NCBI GenBank assembly: GCA_017460265.1
Contig: JAFUBJ010000234.1
Location: 1-5,026, forward strand
Length of the DNA: 5,026 nucleotides
From: Atopobiaceae bacterium
GTDB taxonomy: Bacteria > Actinomycetota > Coriobacteriia > Coriobacteriales > Atopobiaceae
Reading direction: 5' to 3'
Shown: piece after piece, positions 1-5,026 of the stretch
Layout of the letters: each line of letters opens with the position of its first letter
How positions within the stretch are numbered: the first letter of the stretch is position 1
The notes under the pieces: generated by a model
What the model was told of the DNA's origin: nothing
Seen by the model: the letters and a program-made list of their open reading frames with translations, nothing else
Database searches by the model: none
Program-made: the position numbers and the translations under genes

Positions 1-804
1 ATCCAGCGGCCCATCGACGACACCAAGGACGTCATGGTCGTCTCGGTCACTCACCGAGAGGACACCTCCGTCATTGGCTATCGCGTGTTTGCCAACAAGG
101 GCATTGTCGCCGACGGCACGGTATACAAGAAGCACGTGAACTTCCGCGACATCGAGGACGTGCTGGCTACCGTCAAGGTGGATGGCGTCAACGTCCGCGA
201 GCTTGACGCGGTGGGCATTGCCATGCCGGGCATCATCAACCGCGAGTCGGTCTCGATGCCGGCATCCGATATCCGCGACTACGACCTGGGGCGCGAGCTG
301 GAACGCCGCTATGGCATTGAGGTCTACATGGACAACGACGCAAACGCGGCGGCCATGGGCTGCTACATGAGCCAGACCGACTTCGATTCCGTGGTGTTCC
401 ACATCCAGCAGACAGGCAAGATTCCGTGCAGCGAGGGCGTGGTGGCAGACGGCCACCTGGTGAAGGGCCGCCTCAACTACGCGGGAGAGTTGGAGCCCGT
501 TGCCTGGCTGATGGGCTTCTCGGGCGACCCGTACGAGATGGTCTGGACCTACGAGGGCATGACAGAGATCGTGGCAAACTACCTGACCGCCAGCATCTGC
601 GCCATGTCGCCGGACGCCATCTATGTGTCATCGCCGCTTGTGCGCGACATGGATGAGCTGCGCGAATGGATTTGGCGCACCGTTCCGATGGCCTACGTGC
701 CCGAGCTGCGCTGGGTTGGTGACCCGCGCGAGCTCATGTACTTGGGCGAGCTGGCGCTGTGCATCGACAAGCTGGTCAACCCGAGGCCCCACAGGAAGTG
801 GTAG
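1..804 (+). CDS. ROK-family protein, C-terminal part (probable sugar-responsive regulator; 5' end outside window)
   Basis: The reading frame is open from base 1 to the TAG at 802-804, so the gene is truncated at its 5' end by the window. The first ATG at 34 sits inside a conserved-looking segment and is unlikely to be the true start. Seen: the ROK signatures GIAMPG (around 214-231), YMDNDANAAAMG (codons 109-120, with the expected catalytic-type Asp at codon 113), and a NYAGELEP segment (around 475-498) matching the family's 'AGE' element. Known: ROK proteins are either sugar kinases or transcription factors of the NagC/Mlc/XylR type with an N-terminal winged helix. Odd: the start of the visible part lacks the DxGGT phosphate loop, the usual GxGxG stretch is replaced by TGKIPCSEG, and the CxCGxxGC zinc cluster and the His after 'GE' are absent. 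Inference: a non-catalytic, sugar-sensing repressor or activator; the DNA-binding half would lie upstream. ROK membership is fairly sure, the regulator role less so. Confidence 0.8.
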   Translation: MQRPIDDTKDVMVVSVTHREDTSVIGYRVFANKGIVADGTVYKKHVNFRDIEDVLATVKVDGVNVRELDAVGIAMPGIINRESVSMPASDIRDYDLGRELERRYGIEVYMDNDANAAAMGCYMSQTDFDSVVFHIQQTGKIPCSEGVVADGHLVKGRLNYAGELEPVAWLMGFSGDPYEMVWTYEGMTEIVANYLTASICAMSPDAIYVSSPLVRDMDELREWIWRTVPMAYVPELRWVGDPRELMYLGELALCIDKLVNPRPHRKW

Positions 805-809
805 CTGGA

Positions 810-840
810 TGGGACCAGAGGGTCCGACCCTCTGGTCCCA
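810..840. terminator. Perfect palindromic hairpin between convergent genes, probable bidirectional terminator
   Basis: Arms 810-823 and 827-840 are perfectly complementary over 14 bp, starting TGGGACCAGAG, with a 3-base CCG loop. The hairpin lies 5 bases after the stop of the ROK gene and 10 bases beyond the stop of the convergent cysE gene, so it can serve both transcripts. Neither side carries a clear run of T, so it is not a textbook intrinsic terminator; it could work with little U-tract, stabilise 3' ends, or block read-through. The placement is the main argument for the call. Confidence 0.7.
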
Positions 841-850
841 CGTCACCCGG

Positions 851-1768
851 TTAGATCTCGTAGCACCAGACGGGCTCGGGGGCTCCTGCCTGCCGCACGA
901 CCACCTCTTGGTCCTTGACGCCCACGCGCGCGTTTTCGGGCACCGACTCGACCACAAAGGCGCTACCGCCAATGACCGACCCAGATCCGATGACGGTGTC
1001 GCCCCCCAAGACGCTCGCGTTTGAGTAGACCGTGACGTAGTCGCCCAGGGTGGGGTGGCGCTTGACGCCAGAGAGCGCCTGCCCCTTGCGCGTTGAGGTC
1101 GCGCCCAGCGTGACGCCCTGGTAGATCTTTCCGTGCGTTCCGATCTCGGTCGTTTCGCCAATGACCACGCCCGTTCCGTGATCGATGAAGAAGTATTCGC
1201 CGATCGTGGCGCCTGGATGGATGTCGATGCCCGTGGCGCTGTGAGCCTGCTCGCTCATGAGGCGTGGAATGAGGGGGACGTTGCGCACATACAGCTCGTG
1301 CGCAATGCGATGCACCAGGATGGCGTGCATGCCGGGGTAGCACAGGATGACCTCCTCGCGGCTCTGGGCCGCGGGGTCTCCCTCAAATGCCGCCTCGGCA
1401 TCCTTCAGCAGCAGCTGCTGGAGCCGGGGAAGCTCGTCGCAGAACTCCTCGGCAATGACGGCGGCTCGCTCGCACGCCTCCTCTTCTGCGAGGTTGTGAT
1501 CGGCGTAGAGGAGGGCTCGACGTACCTGCTCGCCCAAGATGCGCTCGATGCGCATGAGGCGCTCGCCCACCAGCGTGGAGCTGCTCTCGCCTGCAGGGGA
1601 GTCATCGTCAAAGTACCCGGGAAACATGAGGGCGCGTATCTCCTCCACCAAGCGGTAGATTGCGCTGCGCCGCGGAAAGATGCTCTTGTGTCTCTCGAAG
1701 AAGGCCGCCTCGTCACCATAGCCATTCATGATTGCGTTGATGCGGCGCTCCAGGCTGTGTGCCACCAT
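851..1768 (-). CDS. cysE: Serine O-acetyltransferase
   Basis: The enzyme transfers acetyl from acetyl-CoA to L-serine, giving O-acetylserine for cysteine synthesis in the cytoplasm. The product is 305 residues. Residues 1 to about 175 form the helical N-terminal domain, including the family-typical segment CYPGMHAILVHRIAHELY at 143-160. Residues 180-285 form a left-handed beta-helix of hexapeptide repeats (IDIHPGATIGE, GVVIGETTEIG, GDTVIGSGSVIGG). By comparison with E. coli CysE the catalytic pair is Asp182 (DIHP) and His197 (IDHGTG), with His238 (KRHP) also conserved. The C-terminus is WCYEI, ending in Ile as in CysE proteins that bind cysteine synthase. It is longer than E. coli CysE (273 aa), with the extra length in the N-terminal part. 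The ATG at 1768 is chosen because GAGGAG lies 7 bases upstream; an in-frame GTG at 1816 has no such site. The gene is alone on its strand here, divergent from the kinase, and no cysK is visible. Confidence 0.95.
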   Translation of the reverse strand: MVAHSLERRINAIMNGYGDEAAFFERHKSIFPRRSAIYRLVEEIRALMFPGYFDDDSPAGESSSTLVGERLMRIERILGEQVRRALLYADHNLAEEEACERAAVIAEEFCDELPRLQQLLLKDAEAAFEGDPAAQSREEVILCYPGMHAILVHRIAHELYVRNVPLIPRLMSEQAHSATGIDIHPGATIGEYFFIDHGTGVVIGETTEIGTHGKIYQGVTLGATSTRKGQALSGVKRHPTLGDYVTVYSNASVLGGDTVIGSGSVIGGSAFVVESVPENARVGVKDQEVVVRQAGAPEPVWCYEI

Positions 1769-1775
1769 AGCTGGT

Positions 1776-1781
1776 CTCCTC
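1776..1781 (-). promoter_or_regulatory. Ribosome binding site of cysE
   Basis: On the minus strand GAGGAG is followed by 7 bases and then ATG (1768-1766). This strong match decides the start against the in-frame GTG 48 bases upstream, which is preceded by pyrimidine-rich sequence (AACCTCT). Confidence 0.85.
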
Positions 1782-1850
1782 TGGTCGACGTTGTCTGAGA
1801 GCTGACAGCGTAGCACAGAGGTTAGTCCATCTGCGGCTTTTCACCTAAGC

Positions 1851-1867
1851 GTTGCCTCTCTTGCAAC
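1851..1867. repeat. Short inverted repeat in the divergent promoter region
   Basis: GTTGC (1851-1855) and GCAAC (1863-1867) are perfect complements separated by CTCTCTT. The position, near the middle of the divergent region, would suit an operator, but five-base arms occur easily by chance and the match does not extend outward. Confidence 0.25.
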
Positions 1868-1896
1868 ACATGGCTGCTACGATTGACTAGTGATGT

Positions 1897-1903
1897 GGGA
1901 GGG
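1897..1903 (+). promoter_or_regulatory. Ribosome binding site of the hybrid kinase
   Basis: GGGAGGG lies upstream of two in-frame ATG codons, at 1907 and 1913 (ATG TAC ATG). An in-frame TGA at 1904-1906 excludes any earlier start. From the GGAGG core (1898-1902) the spacing is 4 bases to the first ATG and 10 to the second; neither is ideal. I use 1913, but 1907 (two more residues) is almost as likely. Confidence 0.65.
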
Positions 1904-1912
1904 TGAATGTAC

Positions 1913-4900
1913 ATGGGTGAAAAGAAGGCCAACACAACACGCATAGCCCTTGTCGGCAGCATCATTGTTGCAATCATCGTCGTGCTTGGCACCGTTTGGA
2001 TGGGACAAAGCGCCGCACGGGACACCAAGAAGGCGGCACGTGCGGTCAGCTTGCTGTACCTTGACGAGCTGGCGGGCCGCAGGGAACAGGTCGTCGCTGC
2101 CAACCTGCAGGAATACATCAATGACATGTCCGTGGCAATCGGACTCATGTCAGATGAGGACCTGAACGACTTCGAGCACTTTAGGCAATACCAGGAGCGC
2201 CTAAAGACCATCTACAACCTTGACAAGTTTGCCTTTGTCGACGATGAGGGCGTCATCTACACGTCGCAGGGCACGCAGGACGACATCGGCATGTACCGCT
2301 TTAACCCAAAGACGATTAGCGGACCGGAGATTTCCATCCTCAACCTCGAGACCCCCGACAAGAAGGTCATCATTGCCATGCCAGCAGACCTTACGGTCGA
2401 GGAGACCCACCTGCTCGCATGCTTCATAGAGATAGACATGAACGAGATGCTCAGGGGCGTTTCGATGGAGTCGCTGGAAAACGAGGCGACCTTCTGCAAC
2501 ATCTACACCAACTCCGGCATCGCGTTGAGCAACACGGTCCTAGGTGGCCTTGCCGTAGAGGACAACCTCCTCTCTGCCATGACGAACGCACAGTTTGACG
2601 ATGGCTATTCGTACGATACGTTTATCGAGGCGTTCGAAAACGGTCAGCGGGGCGAGGTGTCGTTTACCTATAACGGCATCGAGGAGACGCTGAGCTTTGC
2701 GCCCATCGAAGGCACCAACTGGCTGCTGACGTACCTCATCCGCGAAAGCGTCATCAGCGAGCGCATCGGCTCGATCTCCGATGACATCATCATACGCAGC
2801 GTCATCCAGTCACTTCTGACGATTGCGGCCCTCGTCGCGATGTTTGCCTTCATCATCTCGCAGAGCCGCAAGAACGCCCAGCTGCTTCTTGAGCAAGAGA
2901 CGGCCGCTGCGGAAAACCGAGCGCGAAACCAGGAGCTCGAGCAGAGGCTTGCCCTGCAGGAGCAGCTGCTCGAGCAGGAACGCAGGCGCGAGCAGCAGAC
3001 CCAGATGATCACGGCGCTCGCCTCGGACTACCGCAGCGTCTACTTCATTGACCTGGATAGCGACAGTGGCGTGTGCTACCAGGCCCGCGCTGGTGCCGAG
3101 AAGGGCTTGTCGGCTGGCGAGACCTTCCGCTATCTGAATGCCTTCACCGCATACGCGGACAACTACATCACAGAGCAGTACCACGACGAGTTCATCCGCT
3201 TCATCCAACCGGAGGCGGTGAGGGAGGCCCTGGGTGAGAACAGGGTGATCTCATACCGCTATATGGTGCACCTCGATGGCCGCGACTCCTACGAGATGAT
3301 TCGCATGTCCGGCGTGAACACGAAGGACAACGAGGACGGTGCCGTTCACGCCGTGGGTGCGGCCCTCATGGACGTGGACGCAGAGACGCGCAAGGCCTTG
3401 GCGCAAAACCAGGCGCTGAGCGACGCGCTGAAGGTTGCGGAACGCGCAAGCGAGGCCAAGTCATCGTTCCTCTCGAGCATGAGCCACGAGATCCGCACCC
3501 CCATGAACGCCATCATCGGCCTTGACAACATAGCCCTCAATGACCCCGAAACACCCGAGCATACACGGGATTACCTGCGAAAGATTGGCTCCTCGGCAGA
3601 GCATCTCCTCACGCTCGTCAATGACATCTTGGACATGTCGCGCATCGAAAGCGGCCGCATGGTCCTCAAGAACGAGGAGTTCTCGTTTGCCCAGCTGCTC
3701 GAGGCGATCAACACCCTGTTCAGCGGCCAGTGCGAGGAGCGCGGACTCGACTATCAGTGCCACATCAACGGCGAGGTCGACAACAACTACATCGGCGACA
3801 ATATGAAGCTCAGGCAGGTGCTCATCAACATCTTGGGCAATGCCGTCAAGTTCACGCCAAGAGGTGGCAGCGTACAGATGGACGTCGAGCGCACGGCGCA
3901 CTTTGATGGCCAGTCGACGTTGCGTTTTACCATCTCGGACACCGGCATAGGCATGAGCGAGGAGTTCCTTCCGCACATCTTTGACACCTTTGCGCAGGAG
4001 GATGCGTCGGCGACCAGCAAGTACGGCAGCTCGGGTCTGGGCATGGCGATAACCAAGAGCTTTGTCGAGATGATGAATGGCGACATCGAGGTACGGAGCG
4101 TGAAGGGGGAGGGCTCGACCTTCGTCGTCACCGTGACGCTGGCAGACGCGCCCCACGCGGGAGAGGGAGATTCGTACGCCGACATCCATCCGCAGGACAT
4201 GCGCGTGCTCGTCGTTGACGACGACCCCGTTGCGTGCGAGCATGCAAAGCTCGTGCTCGAGGGCGCGGGCATCGCCTCCGAGATTGCCAAAAGCGGTGCC
4301 GAGGCCGTCGAGATGGTCCGGCTGCGGCATGCCCGCCGAAAACCCTACAACCTCATCCTCGTTGACTGGCAGATGCCCGAAATGGACGGCGTGGAGACCA
4401 CCCGCCAGATTCGCGCCATCATTGGCAACGAGTCGGCCATCGTCATCCTGACGGCCTACCAATGGGACGAGGTCCTCGAGGAGGCCACTCAGGCAGGCGT
4501 CGACAGCTTCATTCCCAAGCCTCTCTTTGTGGAAACGGTCATCGAGGAGTTCAAGTTCGCGATGAAGCGCAAGGGCATTCTTGTGGGCGAGGGAGGCCAC
4601 AAGGCAGACCTGAAGGGCAGAAGGATACTGCTTGCAGAAGACATGCAGGTCAACGCCGAAATCATGATGATGATTCTCAAGATGCGCGAAATGGAGGTTG
4701 ACCTCGCGGAGAACGGCAGGATTGCCGTTGACAGCTTTGGCAGCCACGAGCCGGGCTACTATGACGCCATCCTCATGGACATGAGGATGCCCGAGATGGA
4801 TGGCCTTGAGGCGACGAGGACCATCCGTGCCATGGACCGTCCTGACGCGCGCGAGATCCCGCTCATCGCGCGTACCGCCAACGCCTTTGACGAGGACGTG

Positions 4901-5026
4901 CAGCGGAGCCTGCAGGCCAGCCTGAACGCGCACCTCACCAAGCCCGTGCAGCCGGAGTCGCTCTTTGAGACCCTCGAGAGCCTGATCAAGGACGAGCCTT
5001 TGCCGTCAGAGTCGGCGAGAAGGCGC
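1913..5026 (+). CDS. Hybrid sensor histidine kinase with Cache-like sensor, PAS-like domain and two receiver domains (3' end outside window)
   Basis: The frame runs 1038 codons to the last base without a stop, so the protein is partial. Order of parts: a short basic N-terminus; membrane helix 1 at residues 11-30; an extracytoplasmic region at about 31-296 resembling a double Cache sensor (FAFVDDEGVIYTS); membrane helix 2 at about 297-316; a Gln/Glu/Arg-rich coiled coil at about 317-364; a PAS-like domain at about 366-489 starting ALASDYRSVYFIDLD; a HisKA domain with the phosphorylated His525 in SHEIRTP; an ATPase domain with the N box at Asn643, G1 box DTGIG from Asp676 and G2 box GLG at 708-710; receiver 1 at about 762-885 with Asp769-771, phosphoacceptor Asp818 (DWQMPEMDG), Thr847 and Lys869; receiver 2 at about 905-1025 with Glu909/Asp910, phosphoacceptor Asp956 (DMRMPEMDG), Thr988 and Lys1010. 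All kinase and receiver key residues are present, so it should be active. Inference: it autophosphorylates on an extracellular signal and relays phosphate His to Asp; an Hpt domain or partner is not visible. The ligand and output are unknown. It is divergent from cysE and has no visible operon partner. Confidence 0.93.
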   Translation, partial: MGEKKANTTRIALVGSIIVAIIVVLGTVWMGQSAARDTKKAARAVSLLYLDELAGRREQVVAANLQEYINDMSVAIGLMSDEDLNDFEHFRQYQERLKTIYNLDKFAFVDDEGVIYTSQGTQDDIGMYRFNPKTISGPEISILNLETPDKKVIIAMPADLTVEETHLLACFIEIDMNEMLRGVSMESLENEATFCNIYTNSGIALSNTVLGGLAVEDNLLSAMTNAQFDDGYSYDTFIEAFENGQRGEVSFTYNGIEETLSFAPIEGTNWLLTYLIRESVISERIGSISDDIIIRSVIQSLLTIAALVAMFAFIISQSRKNAQLLLEQETAAAENRARNQELEQRLALQEQLLEQERRREQQTQMITALASDYRSVYFIDLDSDSGVCYQARAGAEKGLSAGETFRYLNAFTAYADNYITEQYHDEFIRFIQPEAVREALGENRVISYRYMVHLDGRDSYEMIRMSGVNTKDNEDGAVHAVGAALMDVDAETRKALAQNQALSDALKVAERASEAKSSFLSSMSHEIRTPMNAIIGLDNIALNDPETPEHTRDYLRKIGSSAEHLLTLVNDILDMSRIESGRMVLKNEEFSFAQLLEAINTLFSGQCEERGLDYQCHINGEVDNNYIGDNMKLRQVLINILGNAVKFTPRGGSVQMDVERTAHFDGQSTLRFTISDTGIGMSEEFLPHIFDTFAQEDASATSKYGSSGLGMAITKSFVEMMNGDIEVRSVKGEGSTFVVTVTLADAPHAGEGDSYADIHPQDMRVLVVDDDPVACEHAKLVLEGAGIASEIAKSGAEAVEMVRLRHARRKPYNLILVDWQMPEMDGVETTRQIRAIIGNESAIVILTAYQWDEVLEEATQAGVDSFIPKPLFVETVIEEFKFAMKRKGILVGEGGHKADLKGRRILLAEDMQVNAEIMMMILKMREMEVDLAENGRIAVDSFGSHEPGYYDAILMDMRMPEMDGLEATRTIRAMDRPDAREIPLIARTANAFDEDVQRSLQASLNAHLTKPVQPESLFETLESLIKDEPLPSESARRR

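Larger units (their letters stand above)
1769..1912. other. Divergent intergenic region between cysE and the hybrid kinase
   Basis: These 144 bases must hold the promoters of both genes unless they are transcribed from elsewhere. I see no hexamer pair close to the sigma-70 consensus at normal spacing on either strand. The best fragments are TACGAT (1878-1883, +) without a good -35, and on the minus strand TTGCAA (1866-1861) without a good -10. A small inverted repeat GTTGC-N7-GCAAC lies at 1851-1867, and CTGGTC is repeated at 1771-1776 and 1781-1786 across the cysE ribosome binding site. No riboswitch, T-box or small RNA pattern was recognised. Confidence 0.5.

Noticed and set aside
34..36. 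ATG at 34 as the true start of the ROK protein
   Set aside because: The frame is open to base 1, no clear ribosome binding site precedes the ATG, and starting here would remove the N-terminal part expected for a ROK protein.
628..1161. Open frame of 177 codons on the minus strand
   Set aside because: It overlaps the 3' ends of both the ROK gene and cysE and runs through the terminator hairpin; its Arg/Ser/Pro-rich translation has no recognisable domain.
1133..1798. Open frame of 221 codons on the plus strand
   Set aside because: It is antisense to cysE, which has clear catalytic residues and a strong ribosome binding site. The shadow frame shows no known domain.
1769..1816. GTG start of cysE at 1816, giving 16 more residues
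   Set aside because: It has no Shine-Dalgarno sequence, while the ATG at 1768 has GAGGAG at ideal spacing; the additional residues do not resemble the start of a CysE protein.
1878..1888. TACGAT as a -10 box or TTGACT (1883-1888) as a -35 box for the kinase gene
   Set aside because: TACGAT has no -35 at 16-18 bases (nearest TTGCCT is 20 bases away), and TTGACT would place its -10 on the start codon.
3461..4933. Long open frame of 490 codons on the minus strand
   Set aside because: It lies wholly antisense to the conserved HisKA, ATPase and receiver domains of the kinase. Its translation is rich in His, Val, Leu and Ala with no recognisable motif, as expected for a codon-aligned shadow in GC-rich DNA.
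1..5026. tRNA, rRNA, CRISPR, insertion sequence or attachment site
   Set aside because: No tRNA-like TTCRA context, regularly spaced repeats, transposase motifs or terminal inverted repeats were seen on either strand.

Overview
The window is GC-rich DNA with three protein-coding genes on both strands, little intergenic space and no RNA gene, mobile element or CRISPR array that I can recognise. The GC-rich codon use, the strong AGGAG-type ribosome binding sites, and above all the style of the large hybrid sensor kinase (Cache sensor, 'DYRSVYFIDLD' PAS-like module, two receiver domains) suggest an anaerobic, host-associated actinobacterium of the class Coriobacteriia (Olsenella, Atopobium or Collinsella relatives). 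That assignment is an inference from protein style, not from a database match.

Layout. Bases 1-804 (+) hold the C-terminal part of a ROK-family protein whose start lies upstream of the window. Bases 805-850 separate it from a convergent gene and contain a perfect 14-bp palindromic hairpin (810-840), probably a terminator shared by both genes. Bases 851-1768 (-) encode a complete 305-residue serine O-acetyltransferase (CysE type), the first committed enzyme of cysteine synthesis. Bases 1769-1912 form a 144-bp divergent intergenic region with both ribosome binding sites but no convincing promoter hexamers. From 1913 (+) to the window end runs a very large hybrid histidine kinase, open for 1038 codons without a stop and therefore cut at its 3' end.

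How the genes relate. The three genes are not in one operon: the first two converge and the last two diverge. The ROK protein looks like a sugar-sensing regulator with degenerate kinase motifs. CysE makes O-acetylserine, and its C-terminal isoleucine is the kind of tail that docks into cysteine synthase. The kinase would sense an extracytoplasmic ligand through a Cache-like domain and pass phosphate to its own receiver domains. Nothing in the window shows the kinase's ligand or target.

I found no clear undescribed system. The points most worth a second look are the eroded ATP-binding motifs of the ROK protein, the unusual residue at the switch region of the second receiver domain, the isoleucine tail of CysE, and the long palindrome between the convergent genes.
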